This document shows, in pieces, positions 1-8,453 of a stretch of DNA of 52,911 nucleotides. The notes below the pieces were generated by a model, which saw only the letters and a list, made by a program, of their open reading frames with translations, ran no database searches and had not been told where the DNA came from. This DNA is from Acidobacteriota bacterium (GTDB taxonomy: Bacteria > Acidobacteriota > Holophagae > Acanthopleuribacterales > Acanthopleuribacteraceae), in assembly GCA_030066195.1 (NCBI GenBank), contig JASJCB010000083.1, forward strand, positions 1 through 52,911. Direction: 5' to 3'. Position 1 is the stretch's first letter. Every line of letters starts with the position of its first letter. Made by a program: the position numbers and the translations under genes.

Positions 1-384
1 TCCGAACTGGTTCGGGCAATCTTCCGGGCGGCCAAAGCCATGGGGCCGCGTTTGACACGTGACCACAAACTACTGATCGCACAATACCTGCTGACTTATG
101 GAAAGGTAACCAAACAAACCGTTACAGAAATCGAAAAGGAGCAAAACGTGGGTTATCCGGCAGAAACCGTCACGGAATATTTCGAGAATATTGAGAAACG
201 CGCTGAGAAAATTGGAGAGAAACGCGGGGAAATACGCGGGGAGAAGCGCGGGGAGAAACGCGGGGAGATCCAAGGGGCCCTGAAGCTATTGAATGAACTG
301 CGAGACCAGGGAATTTTGTCCGAAGAAATATACGAGACTCAATCCGCACCGCTTCGCCGGGAGCTTCAACGCCTGCAAGGCTAA
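1..384 (+). CDS. Rpn-family nuclease/putative transposase, C-terminal part
   Basis: The reading frame is already open at base 1, so the gene is cut by the window edge and only its last 127 codons are visible; the internal ATG at 40 is probably not the start. The C-terminal part (helical segment, then a charged tail) resembles the ends of Rpn/PD-(D/E)XK recombination-promoting nucleases, which are DNA endonucleases related to transposases. The catalytic domain itself would lie outside the window, so this is inference from the tail alone. Residues about 73-90 form a tetrapeptide repeat of E-K/I-R-G type, encoded by 12-bp direct repeats. The final ~35 residues form a short hydrophobic helix and an Arg-rich end. 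The gene converges on the minus-strand barrel gene that ends at 414. Confidence 0.55.
   Translation, partial: SELVRAIFRAAKAMGPRLTRDHKLLIAQYLLTYGKVTKQTVTEIEKEQNVGYPAETVTEYFENIEKRAEKIGEKRGEIRGEKRGEKRGEIQGALKLLNELRDQGILSEEIYETQSAPLRRELQRLQG
217..276 (+). repeat. 12-bp tandem repeat within the Rpn-like gene
   Basis: Four consecutive 12-bp units (starts 217, 229, 241, 253) of consensus gagaaacgcggg, plus a fifth degenerate unit at 265, encode the E-K-R-G repeats. Because the unit length is a multiple of three, copy-number change would alter protein length without a frameshift. Confidence 0.8.
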
Positions 385-415
385 GCGATTCAAAAACCCG
401 GGCCGGCCGGCTGTT
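384..415. terminator. possible bidirectional hairpin between convergent genes
   Basis: The 29-bp gap between the convergent stops holds a G+C palindrome (gccggccggc region, about 400-410) flanked by A5 on one side and a T/A run on the other. That is terminator-like for both directions. The stem is short and imperfect. Confidence 0.35.
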
Positions 416-1670
416 AAAAACTGTACCTGGCGCCCGCGTAGGTGTTGCTTGCGTCCTCGAACTGGCCGAAGAAGGTGTGGGGTTCGTCGCCCCAGAAGAT
501 GTTGCCGCCTGCCGTGATCAGCCAGTTGTCCGTTAATTTGTACCTGATCGAGGGGCGCATGTAGCCGTCCTTGTCCGTGCGGCCGAAGAAGGTGAACAGG
601 GACAGGGTCAGGTTCTGGCTCATGGCCGTTTTGGTCAGGCGCAGGGTGATCAGGTCGCGGTTTTCATCGCGGGCCGGCATGCCTTCCGGTAGTGTTGACA
701 GATAGTCGTTATATTGATTCAGGCGTTCCAGGTAATACTGAACCGTGGCGGTCAATTCTTTGGCGATTTCTCTTTCGTAGCCGATCAGCAGGCGGGTCTC
801 GTCGTTGGGGACCAATGGGTTGTCGCCGTTTCCGTCATCGCGGCTTGAGTAGTAGCCCGCCTCGGCGTGCAGGAGGCCTTTTCCCAACGGTCCGCGCAGG
901 CTTGCGCCGTAGCTTCTCAAGGCCGGGAAGGTTGCCCGACCCGTGGCGCCGTCGAAGCCCGCCGGACTCTTCCAGAAACCGTCGTGGACGTAGGCGGCGG
1001 TTTCGTAACCCGCGATATTCTTGCTCAGGCGCAGGCTGATTTCATCGCCGTCGGGGTGGATGGGATCGATGACCGCGTCCCGGCCCGAACTGCCGCCCGT
1101 CAGCGGGTTCCAGTAACTGAAACGCTCGCCGCTGATATGCCGGTCAGAATCGAAGCGCGGGGTGTAGGCGATATCGATATTGGCGAAGGCCGGGAACAGG
1201 CTGATAAAAACCGCGTCCGACGGCGCCTTCAGGTATTCCTCGTCGCGCCCCGAGAAGAAGGACTGCCAGTCCTTGGGGAACAGGTCGTTGATGAACAGCA
1301 GATCGCCCGTGCCCCAGGTCAGGATTTGTCGGCCCGCTTTCACATCGGCCCAGGGTGCGGGCGAGAACAGCATATTGGCCTCGCGCAGGTCCAGGTAACC
1401 CGTACCCCGGTCAAGGTCCAGGTCGTCCTGATCGACCACGTCATCCGCCAAAAGATCGGCGCGGACCTGCCATTCGATGTGCTTGCCCAGGCGGTTCCAA
1501 TCCAGTTGCAGGCGAGCCTCGGTCAGCGGACTGTCCTTCTGTTGCGGATCATCCTGGTTGCGGATGCCGGCGCGCATGTCCAGGAAGCCGTGGAGCGGTT
1601 CCCCGCCCCACGACATCGTTACGGCCGATAACCAGGTGATTGAGATGAGTATCGCGGCTTTGGTAAACAT
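414..1670 (-). CDS. outer-membrane beta-barrel protein (DUF1302/alginate-export-like)
   Basis: This 418-residue protein starts with a signal peptide (residues 1 to about 22, ending SWGG). It continues with alternating amphipathic strands rich in aromatic and charged residues and ends in ...YAGARYSF. A C-terminal phenylalanine is the usual signal for BAM-dependent barrel insertion. Segments such as KAGRQILTWGTGDLLFINDLF resemble barrel proteins found next to MMPL transporters; this family assignment is from recall, not a search. It is the last gene of a three-gene operon (MMPL permease, LolA-like protein, barrel), with only 22 bp to the preceding stop. By context it may be the outer-membrane exit or receptor for a hydrophobic cargo. 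A simple porin is the alternative. Confidence 0.7.
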   Translation of the reverse strand: MFTKAAILISITWLSAVTMSWGGEPLHGFLDMRAGIRNQDDPQQKDSPLTEARLQLDWNRLGKHIEWQVRADLLADDVVDQDDLDLDRGTGYLDLREANMLFSPAPWADVKAGRQILTWGTGDLLFINDLFPKDWQSFFSGRDEEYLKAPSDAVFISLFPAFANIDIAYTPRFDSDRHISGERFSYWNPLTGGSSGRDAVIDPIHPDGDEISLRLSKNIAGYETAAYVHDGFWKSPAGFDGATGRATFPALRSYGASLRGPLGKGLLHAEAGYYSSRDDGNGDNPLVPNDETRLLIGYEREIAKELTATVQYYLERLNQYNDYLSTLPEGMPARDENRDLITLRLTKTAMSQNLTLSLFTFFGRTDKDGYMRPSIRYKLTDNWLITAGGNIFWGDEPHTFFGQFEDASNTYAGARYSF

Positions 1671-1692
1671 GACGGTTGCTCCGGATTCCCGC

Positions 1693-2469
1693 TTAGCGGA
1701 TCTCCCTGGGCGGACGGCGAAGGAAGCGTTCGGTGAAGATGCGTTCGTTGTAGCCGTTGTCGTAGCTGACGTTGGTGAACCGGTTGATGGTATAGCCGCC
1801 CGTTACCAGGTCGCTGACCTTGGATTCGACCACCGTGGGGTGATCGTCGATTTGCTCTACCTTGAGGGCCTCTACCCGGCGGTAGAGCTTGCCTTGCTTG
1901 TCGTAGTACTCGGCCTTGCGGGGCAGGTGGGTTGTCTTGTCGATCCACAGTTCGTAATAGCTGAACTCTACCGAACCGGCATCCTTGGGCGTGCTTTTCA
2001 GGTGGTATTGGGTATCGGTTTCTTTGATAAGCACGTGGTGGTCTTCCTCGGTACCGCGGCCCGAAACGTCCTCGTAGACGAAGTCGGAACCCACGAAGCT
2101 GGTGCGTTTATCGCCGGGCGCAATGCGCTTGACCAGGTTCATGGCAGGCAGCCACAGCCAGCGGTCATCGTCGCGGTTCGCGTTCTTCCAGACCAGGTAG
2201 GCCATTTTGCGCACGTCGGCGGGTTCCTTGAAGTAGACGTAGAATTTCTGGTCGGCGCCCCTGGTGTTCAGGCGCAGGATGGTGAAAGCGCGTTCGCGGG
2301 CGCCGCCCTTGCCGTCGTGAATGGTCATGGTGACATCGGCGCGACCGTCCTTGCCGGCGTAGTAGGAGGCCCGGTTGGCTTTTTCCACAATCTCTTGAAC
2401 GTCGATGCCGTTATCGGCGGCGGCCCAGGCGGGCAGGAACATCAGGAAAAGCGTGATCAGTTCAGTCAT
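1693..2469 (-). CDS. outer membrane lipoprotein-sorting protein, LolA-like
   Basis: The 258-residue protein has a short signal peptide (MTELITLFLMFLPAWAAA). The mature part is beta-rich and belongs to the LolA-like outer-membrane lipoprotein-sorting fold that typically accompanies MMPL/RND transporters. Typical segments are the W-L-W-L-P motif near residue 122 and the long antiparallel strands around Y-Y-E-L-W-I-D-K near residue 195. LolA-type proteins carry acylated or lipidic molecules across the periplasm in a hydrophobic cavity. Here it sits between an inner-membrane MMPL pump gene (11 bp upstream) and a barrel gene (22 bp downstream), so a shuttle role between the two is the natural inference. 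The substrate is unknown, and this is unlikely to be the housekeeping LolA. Confidence 0.75.
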   Translation of the reverse strand: MTELITLFLMFLPAWAAADNGIDVQEIVEKANRASYYAGKDGRADVTMTIHDGKGGARERAFTILRLNTRGADQKFYVYFKEPADVRKMAYLVWKNANRDDDRWLWLPAMNLVKRIAPGDKRTSFVGSDFVYEDVSGRGTEEDHHVLIKETDTQYHLKSTPKDAGSVEFSYYELWIDKTTHLPRKAEYYDKQGKLYRRVEALKVEQIDDHPTVVESKVSDLVTGGYTINRFTNVSYDNGYNERIFTERFLRRPPREIR

Positions 2470-2480
2470 GGCGGTCCTCC

Positions 2481-5378
2481 TTATACTTCACCGGCAAAGA
2501 TTTTCTTGCGCAGCACGGTGGCCAGCGCGGCGAGAATGAACAGGGTCGCCATCCAACTGACGGCCATGATGGTGGCCAGGAAGAATCCGACGGTCTTGTA
2601 GGGGACCAACGGGGCCGCCAACAGGGGCGTGAAACCGATGGAAATGGTAATGGCGTTGCGGCTGATGGCCACCGCGGGTTCCTTGAACATCTGGGTGATT
2701 GCTTCCTTCCAGGAGCCGTGCTTTTTCTGTAATTCGCGCGACCGTTGCAGGAAGTGGATGGCGAAGTCAACACTCAGGCCCAGGGTAAGGGCGGAGAGCA
2801 CGGCCACGGGCATGTCGTATTCCTTACCCACCAGGCCGATGAGCCCGTAGATAAAGGAAATGGTTACCGAAAGCGGGATCATGGCCATGATGCCGAAGAC
2901 GGGCGAGCGGAACAGGATGATCATCATGACCAGCACGAAGAGGAAACTGGAGCCAAGCGCGCTGAGCATGCCCTTGACCATCTTCTCCTGCCAGACCACG
3001 TTGATATAGGTCAGACCGGCCCAGCCCGTCTTGACGGCGGCGGGCGGCGGGTTGTTCTTCATGTAGTCGTCGACGGAGGCAACCACGGCTTCCATGTCGC
3101 GGTTGTCGCCGCTCTTCAGTTGTATCCACAGGTTGGCTTCCCGGTAATCCCTGGTGACCAGGTGGAACAGGGAGTCTTTCTTCTTCATGCCTTCCAGTTG
3201 GGTAAACACCTGGCCGGTTGCGGCGACAGTGTCGGGCACGCTGAAGTGCTTTTGGTTATCGGCCTCGGGAAGATCCTGGTATTGGAGTTCGTAGGACGCT
3301 TTCTTGAGGGCGTCCACGGCGGACGAGGTTTTGCCCACCACCGGATCGGCGGCCAGAGCCTTTTGCAGGTCTTCCACCCAGCGCAGCATGGCGGGCTGTT
3401 TGAACAGCGGGGCGCTGAAGTCCGCGGCCCATTCCAACACCTGGTCGGCGGGCCCGGCGGATGCGGCCTCACTGATTTCCAGCGCCCGGTTCAACAATTC
3501 CTCGCCCGTCAGTTGAGTATCCCCCAACAGTTGCACCAGTTCATCGACCCTGGCTTTGGGGGCGGCGGCCAGGCGTTGTTGAAGATTGGCTCGAGTCAGT
3601 CCGGCGGGGTCCAGGTAGTTGACTTCGTCGGCCAACCGGGCCCACTCTTCGCCCGTGCCCTGGTCTTCCAGGCGTCGGGCGATGAGGGTGAACAGTTTAT
3701 CGCCGGCGGCGCCGCCTTCGCTTTCCTCGGCGTTGAGCGCGGCCAGAACGGCTTCGCGGATATCGGCCGTGACATCGTCGGCTTCCACGCGGGAGCGCAG
3801 CCATTGGGAGGCGGATTCGGCCTGGCCGCTATCATCGGGTGAAAAGGTGAGGTAGGCCGTGTAGGTGCCGCCGAAGTGTTCGTTGAGCACCTTGTCGGCG
3901 ACGCGAACGGGGTGATCGGGCGTGAACCATTTGACGGGGTTGTCGTTGACGCGGATCAGGCTGATGCCGTAAGCGGCGACCACAAGCACCACCATGGTCA
4001 CGGCCAGGATGGCTTTGGCGTGCCGATAACTGAAACTGCCCAGACCTTCCAGGAAACGTTGCAGGCGGCCGCCCTGCTGTGCCGCGGCTTCCTTCTTCGC
4101 CAACCCGGTCAATGCGCTCGAAGGTACGAACAGCATCAGGTAGGCGGGGATGAAGACCATGGTCAACAGCCAGGCCATGCCGACGCCGAAGGCAACGTGC
4201 AGGCCGAAGACGCGGACGGGCGGAATGGGCGTGGCGGCCAGGGATGCGAAACCCACCATGGTGGTGAGCGTGGTGTAGAGCATGGGCGAGAACAAGTGAC
4301 CGACCACGTGGCGAACGGTAGCGGCTTTGTCCTTGAAGCGCGGGTAGGTGTCGTAGAACTCGCTGAGTATGTGGACCGCATCCGCCACCGCGATGGGCAT
4401 GAGGAAGATGGCGATCATGGAACTCATAATGTGCACGTCGAAGCCCAGGCCGATGAGCAGGCCCATGGTGGTAATGACACTGACCAGCGCCACCAGCATG
4501 GGCGCCACAATCAGGCTGATGCGGCGGAAGAAAAACAGCAGTAGCAGGAAGATGGCAACGCCGGCCATGGGCGCGGAAGTGGCCATTTGCACCAGCATTT
4601 CTACACCGAAGGTGTCCTCGGCCACGGGCAGACCGGTGATATAGACCTCGTCGTCGCCTTCCCAATCGGCGGTCAGGGTGCGCACCAGTTCGGCCACATT
4701 GTAACTGTAGGTCTTGTCCTGAATGGGCAGGTAGAGGCAGATGGCCTTCTGGTCCTCGGCAACCAGGGTTCCGGCGTAGAGCGGATTGCTCATGGCGTCG
4801 TCGCGAATCTCGAGCGCTTCTTCGCGTGTGGTCGGTTTCTCTTCCATCAGGTAGGCAATCCGCAGGGAACCCAATTCGGCCTGCTTGATATTGTCGACCA
4901 CGCTGGGGCTGATGATTTCGCGGGCGATGATCGCGGAGCCGCCCTCCTCGTCGAACAAGCGATTGGGATTGTGGCGGAAGGCGAAGTTCAGGACCTGTTT
5001 CCAAGTGCTGTCGGGACTCAAGTCCAGCACTTGTTTGCTGCCGGCCAGGGTGACGGCAGGCTTGCCGTCCTCGGTGCGTTGCAGGGTCAGTAGTTGCTCG
5101 GTCAGATCACCGATGCGCCCCAGCGTTTCGGTATTGAAGATGCCGTCCGCGTGGCTTTCATTGACGATGCCCACGATGACGAAGTCGTACAGACTGTACT
5201 TCTCTTTTACCTGATGGTGGAAGACCCGTACCGGTTCGTCCTCGGAGAGCATGTTCTCGGGATCGTTATCGAAATTTACCTTCGGCATTTGTAGACCCAG
5301 GCCCGCGGTCAACAAAACGGTCAATATCAAAACCACCCAGGGTCGTTGAATGCCGAAATTAGTGAGCACCAGTTTCAT
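2481..5378 (-). CDS. MMPL-family RND transporter
   Basis: This is a 965-residue inner-membrane permease of the MMPL/HAE3 branch of the RND superfamily, which exports hydrophobic or amphiphilic molecules such as lipids. One membrane helix lies near residues 10-30, then a large periplasmic domain, helices TM2-TM6 from about residue 260, a second periplasmic domain, and TM7-TM12 near the C terminus. The TM4-type segment A-D-A-V-H-I-L and the C-terminal counterpart S-V-D-F-A-I-H-F-L carry the family's buried acidic residues. The ATG at 5378 is preferred over the upstream one at 5426 because a GGAGG stands 8 bases before it and the hydrophobic N terminus begins there. It is the first gene of the operon running to 414. 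Confidence 0.85.
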   Translation of the reverse strand: MKLVLTNFGIQRPWVVLILTVLLTAGLGLQMPKVNFDNDPENMLSEDEPVRVFHHQVKEKYSLYDFVIVGIVNESHADGIFNTETLGRIGDLTEQLLTLQRTEDGKPAVTLAGSKQVLDLSPDSTWKQVLNFAFRHNPNRLFDEEGGSAIIAREIISPSVVDNIKQAELGSLRIAYLMEEKPTTREEALEIRDDAMSNPLYAGTLVAEDQKAICLYLPIQDKTYSYNVAELVRTLTADWEGDDEVYITGLPVAEDTFGVEMLVQMATSAPMAGVAIFLLLLFFFRRISLIVAPMLVALVSVITTMGLLIGLGFDVHIMSSMIAIFLMPIAVADAVHILSEFYDTYPRFKDKAATVRHVVGHLFSPMLYTTLTTMVGFASLAATPIPPVRVFGLHVAFGVGMAWLLTMVFIPAYLMLFVPSSALTGLAKKEAAAQQGGRLQRFLEGLGSFSYRHAKAILAVTMVVLVVAAYGISLIRVNDNPVKWFTPDHPVRVADKVLNEHFGGTYTAYLTFSPDDSGQAESASQWLRSRVEADDVTADIREAVLAALNAEESEGGAAGDKLFTLIARRLEDQGTGEEWARLADEVNYLDPAGLTRANLQQRLAAAPKARVDELVQLLGDTQLTGEELLNRALEISEAASAGPADQVLEWAADFSAPLFKQPAMLRWVEDLQKALAADPVVGKTSSAVDALKKASYELQYQDLPEADNQKHFSVPDTVAATGQVFTQLEGMKKKDSLFHLVTRDYREANLWIQLKSGDNRDMEAVVASVDDYMKNNPPPAAVKTGWAGLTYINVVWQEKMVKGMLSALGSSFLFVLVMMIILFRSPVFGIMAMIPLSVTISFIYGLIGLVGKEYDMPVAVLSALTLGLSVDFAIHFLQRSRELQKKHGSWKEAITQMFKEPAVAISRNAITISIGFTPLLAAPLVPYKTVGFFLATIMAVSWMATLFILAALATVLRKKIFAGEV

Positions 5379-5529
5379 GTGCAACCTCCAAGGGGCACAC
5401 GCGGTGCCGCTTATTCTTTGCCCCACATAAAGGCAAACCTCGTGCCATGGTGCGATGATTCGATGAAATGCGGTGAAGCTAACAAGTTACGTATGCCGAG
5501 CCCATAGTTCTAAGGCGTTGTGCGGTTTC

Positions 5530-5560
5530 ATTATAGCAAAACGAAACCCGGCTTTGTTTC
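5530..5560 (-). promoter_or_regulatory. candidate sigma70-type promoter of the MMPL operon
   Basis: On the minus strand a perfect TATAAT (5535 down to 5530) lies about 150 bp before the MMPL start. The best upstream hexamer is a weak GAAACA-like match with a long (19-bp) spacer, as is common for promoters that depend on or are controlled by a regulator. Confidence 0.5.
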
Positions 5561-5583
5561 AGATGAAACGCATCTGAAACAAA
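5553..5583. promoter_or_regulatory. 13-bp inverted repeat, candidate repressor operator
   Basis: Two perfect 13-nt arms (5553-5565 and 5571-5583, core tttcagatg / catctgaaa) surround the spacer aaacg. Size and symmetry fit a TetR-type operator. It overlaps the -35 region of the MMPL promoter, so binding would block transcription. No regulator gene lies beside it in the window. Confidence 0.55.
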
Positions 5584-5740
5584 AAGACGGGTGAAACGGG
5601 AGCGCATGAAGTAATCAATCGAAAGCAGCGACGCAAGCCTTTGTAATCAATAGGCTTTATCAAGATTAGTCAATTAGGCACGGGCTTTGCTCTTACGGTG
5701 GCGAGGCCTTACACGGCCCAATCATCGAGGAGGTTTCACT

Positions 5741-5932
5741 ATGACAGTCAATCGAGGTTTACGTTTCCTGGCCGGGTTCATGGTTCTGTTAAGTCTGACC
5801 CTGGCCATCACCGTCCACCAGGGTTTCCTCTGGCTGACCGTGTTCGTGGGCGCCAATCTGTTACAGAGTTCCATGACTAACTGGTGCCCCGCCATGGCCG
5901 TCTTGCGCAAACTGGGCTTCGCCGACGCCTGA
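5741..5932 (+). CDS. small DUF2892/YgaP-like membrane protein
   Basis: This 63-residue protein consists of a short N terminus, two hydrophobic segments (about residues 8-24 and 27-42) and the end W-C-P-A-M-A-V-L-R-K-L-G. The Cys-Pro followed by a short amphipathic helix is characteristic of the DUF2892 (YgaP transmembrane) family, small inner-membrane proteins of unknown role often linked with rhodanese or sulfur proteins. Start ATG 5741 follows the ribosome-binding sequence gaggaggt with good spacing; the upstream in-frame ATG at 5687 lacks such a site. It stands alone, divergent from the MMPL operon and 370 bp before hemN. Confidence 0.65.
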   Translation: MTVNRGLRFLAGFMVLLSLTLAITVHQGFLWLTVFVGANLLQSSMTNWCPAMAVLRKLGFADA

Positions 5933-6302
5933 GGTAAGCCGTGGAGTAGATAAGCTGCAAAGGCAGGACCCGAGGCCACATGCCGGGTCCGCCTCGGCCG
6001 CCCGCGCATGCCGGTCTACCGAAGCTACGGCCTGGAATGTTGACCCCCCTGGTTTTTTCAACCCGTTCGGTCGATTTCAGCCTGTGAAAAATCTTTCGCC
6101 CGGCGAAAATTCCCCCACACTCTCGTGGAATCACGCACAAGCTGCGGCTGAGTCCCCAACCACAATGTCCAAACTTTGTTAAGTCTCCCAGGCTTAAATC
6201 ATTTATTTATAGCTTTTAGCGTGAGACTCCGCTCATGGCTCACCAAGCCGGCCTCCCATTTGCTTTTCACCCGTGCAATGGGGATCTTATGGAGGCCAGG
6301 CC
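5933..6302. other. intergenic region before hemN
   Basis: No plausible gene is seen. The region holds a compact palindrome, tttcgcc-c-ggcgaaa at 6094-6108, about 195 bp before hemN, which could be a regulator site. No convincing FNR-type box or promoter pair was found. The ORFs in this stretch have no recognisable protein features. Confidence 0.5.
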
Positions 6303-7679
6303 ATGAAAACCTGTTTCGATTTCGATATCGTTCAAAAGTACGACCGACCGGGGCCGCGGTATACGTCCTATCCAACGGCAAACCTCTTTCGGGAGGACAT
6401 CGGCGCCGAGGATTTAGCGCGGACCCTGCGTGAGGAACCGCGCATCGGCGAACCGTTGTCGCTCTATGTGCACGCCCCCTTCTGCAAGAGTCTTTGCTGG
6501 TACTGCGGTTGCAATATGAAGGTGAGCCACAACCGCAAGTTGATGGACGCCCACTTCGACTTGATCCTGGACGAAATCGATATGGTCCGTCCCCTGGTCC
6601 ACCCCTCCCGCAAGGCTGCCCAGGTTCACCTGGGAGGCGGCACCCCCAATTACCTGCGTCCCGAGCAGTTGGTGACCGTGGTGGAAAGGCTGCGCGAACG
6701 CTTCGGCTTTCACGACGATGCCGAGATTTCCATCGAGATCGATCCCCGCCTGCTGAGTTCCGCCCATTTAGACGCCATTGCCCGCGCCGGGTTCAACCGG
6801 GTGTCCATCGGCGTCCAGGATTTCGAGCCCGCGGTCCAAAAAGCCATTCACCGCGAGAACAGCTACAAAATGGTCCGGCGATGCGTCAACGATCTGCGCG
6901 CCGCCGGCATCCAGTCCGTCAATATGGACCTGATCTACGGCCTCCCGCTGCAAACCCTGAACAGCTTCAATCGCACTCTCGACCAGGTGCTGTCCCTTGA
7001 CCCGGAACGCATCGCACTGTTCAACTTCGCCTACCTACCCGCGCTCAAGCCCCAAATGAAGCTGATCAAACCCGAGGACCTGCCCACGCCGAGGCAAAAA
7101 ATGGAACTGCTGACTACCGCGGTGGATCGGCTGGAAGAAAGCGGCATGATCTTCATCGGCATCGATCATTTCGCCCACCCTAAAGATCCACTATCCCAAG
7201 CCTGGCGCGATCAGACTCTGCACCGCAACTTCCAGGGTTACACCACGCATGCCGGTTTGGAGATGCTGGGCTTCGGCATGTCCGCCATCAGCATGATGGA
7301 CGGCATCTACGTGCAGAACCACTCCAAAATAACCGATTGGGAGAAATCGGTTCGCCAGGGCCATATGCCCACCGCACGCGGCTATGTGCTGTCCCAGGAC
7401 GACAAGCTGCGACGCGGCATCATCAATCGCCTGATGTGCCGCTACACCATCGACATCCCGCTGATCGAATCGGAAGTCGGCGAAGATTTCGATACGGCCT
7501 TTCCCGGCGTCACGGGCGCCCTGACCGCCATGCAGGCAGACGGTCTGATCCAGAAGGAAGGGGCCGTCTGGCGCGCCACGCGGCCTGGCCGGTTCCTGCT
7601 ACGCAACATCGCCATGCTGTTCGACCATCACCTGGCCCGTCCCCAGGGTCGCCAAGCCAACTTCTCCAGAACGGTTTGA
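6303..7679 (+). CDS. hemN: oxygen-independent coproporphyrinogen III oxidase
   Basis: HemN is a radical-SAM enzyme that decarboxylates the two propionate side chains of coproporphyrinogen III to give protoporphyrinogen IX in anaerobic haem synthesis. The 458-residue length is typical. The N-terminal P-R-Y-T-S-Y-P-T-A motif marks true HemN rather than HemW. The cluster-binding CKSLCWYCGC (C-x3-C-x2-C-x-C) stands near residues 60-70, followed by L-G-G-G-T-P and the I-E-I-D-P-R segment of the SAM site. The start at 6303 is chosen because GGAGG lies 8 bases upstream and the protein begins as expected for the family (10 residues shorter than the longest frame). It implies haem synthesis under low oxygen. 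Confidence 0.95.
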   Translation: MKTCFDFDIVQKYDRPGPRYTSYPTANLFREDIGAEDLARTLREEPRIGEPLSLYVHAPFCKSLCWYCGCNMKVSHNRKLMDAHFDLILDEIDMVRPLVHPSRKAAQVHLGGGTPNYLRPEQLVTVVERLRERFGFHDDAEISIEIDPRLLSSAHLDAIARAGFNRVSIGVQDFEPAVQKAIHRENSYKMVRRCVNDLRAAGIQSVNMDLIYGLPLQTLNSFNRTLDQVLSLDPERIALFNFAYLPALKPQMKLIKPEDLPTPRQKMELLTTAVDRLEESGMIFIGIDHFAHPKDPLSQAWRDQTLHRNFQGYTTHAGLEMLGFGMSAISMMDGIYVQNHSKITDWEKSVRQGHMPTARGYVLSQDDKLRRGIINRLMCRYTIDIPLIESEVGEDFDTAFPGVTGALTAMQADGLIQKEGAVWRATRPGRFLLRNIAMLFDHHLARPQGRQANFSRTV

Positions 7680-7703
7680 ACCCGCCGGGTGGAAGCGCCC
7701 GGT

Positions 7704-8153
7704 TCAACCGCCCCTGGCCGCGATTTTGGCTTCGATCCAGGTCGGATGATCCAAACGCAACAGCTTTTGCATCTTGCGGGCGAAGTGCTCCTCCTCGGCA
7801 TCCACCCGGCCGTCCGCGAAAATGATCTGCCAGATCTCGGTCATCATCTGCATGCGTTCGGGGGCGCTCATGGCGTTGGCCAGTTCGCGGGTGAAAGAGT
7901 AGATATCGGGCACGGCTTCGCGCCGGGAGCGGGCCAATGCCAACAGCTCGTGGATCTCCTGGTCAGAGAGTTCGTAACGCTCTCCCAGCAGACGCTCGAT
8001 AGCGGCGCGTTCCTCGGGTGCGAACTCGCTGTCGTAGGTGGCCGTCTCCAAAAGCAGGATGACACGGATCACCATGGGGTCGCCTTGCGTCGCCTTCTCG
8101 GGTTCCGGGGTTTCGGGCGTAAAAAAATTCTTGATCGCATCAAAAAGAGCCAT
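7704..8153 (-). CDS. TerB-like (tellurite-resistance fold) protein
   Basis: The 149-residue, all-helical acidic protein has no signal peptide. The N terminus (MALFDAIKNFF) is followed by two parallel halves, each with a D-x-E/G-x(3-4)-E-E type helix start: S-E-F-A-P-E-E-R near residue 45 and A-D-G-R-V-D-A-E-E-E-H-F near residue 118. This is the pattern of the TerB/DjlA-N domain, which has acidic metal-binding positions. The function in most bacteria is not established; general stress or membrane-associated signalling is proposed. ATG 8153 is preferred over 8210 because AGGTGGGA precedes it and the upstream residues look non-conserved. It converges on hemN with 24 bp between stops. Confidence 0.7.
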   Translation of the reverse strand: MALFDAIKNFFTPETPEPEKATQGDPMVIRVILLLETATYDSEFAPEERAAIERLLGERYELSDQEIHELLALARSRREAVPDIYSFTRELANAMSAPERMQMMTEIWQIIFADGRVDAEEEHFARKMQKLLRLDHPTWIEAKIAARGG

Positions 8154-8257
8154 GATCTTCCCACCTGTCTTCGTCACGCCCATCATACCACTGATTTCAG
8201 TGAGGGTCATCTTGCGACCGGGTGAGATAAAAGTAGAAGTCGGCCGACGTGTCGGGT

Positions 8258-8306
8258 GTAGTTAAAAGTGAGTTGTGTTGAGCGCAACATCCTCACTTTT
8301 AACTAC
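8258..8306. repeat. long perfect hairpin between divergent genes
   Basis: Perfect 15-bp arms (8258-8272, gtagttaaaagtgag, and 8292-8306) enclose 19 bases that contain a further 4-bp stem (gttg-agcg-caac). It lies in the 300-bp space between the divergent terB-like and HEAT genes. A regulatory hairpin, a remnant terminal repeat or a dispersed palindrome are all possible. Confidence 0.75.
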
Positions 8307-8326
8307 GCCCTTAACGGTGATTGCAT

Positions 8327-8356
8327 TTGACGGCATCCACCTAAACCCGTTATGCT
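8327..8356 (+). promoter_or_regulatory. candidate promoter of the HEAT-repeat gene
   Basis: TTGACG (8327-8332) and TATGCT (8351-8356) are separated by 18 bp, about 98 bp before the start codon. Both hexamers are near the sigma70 consensus. Confidence 0.4.
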
Positions 8357-8453
8357 TGTTGTCAAGCCGCATTATATGATATGGCTCTGCTTAAAAGAGC
8401 GGGTTACATGGCTGACGACTTCGTCCAAACAGCACCCGGAGGGATGAAAGGGG

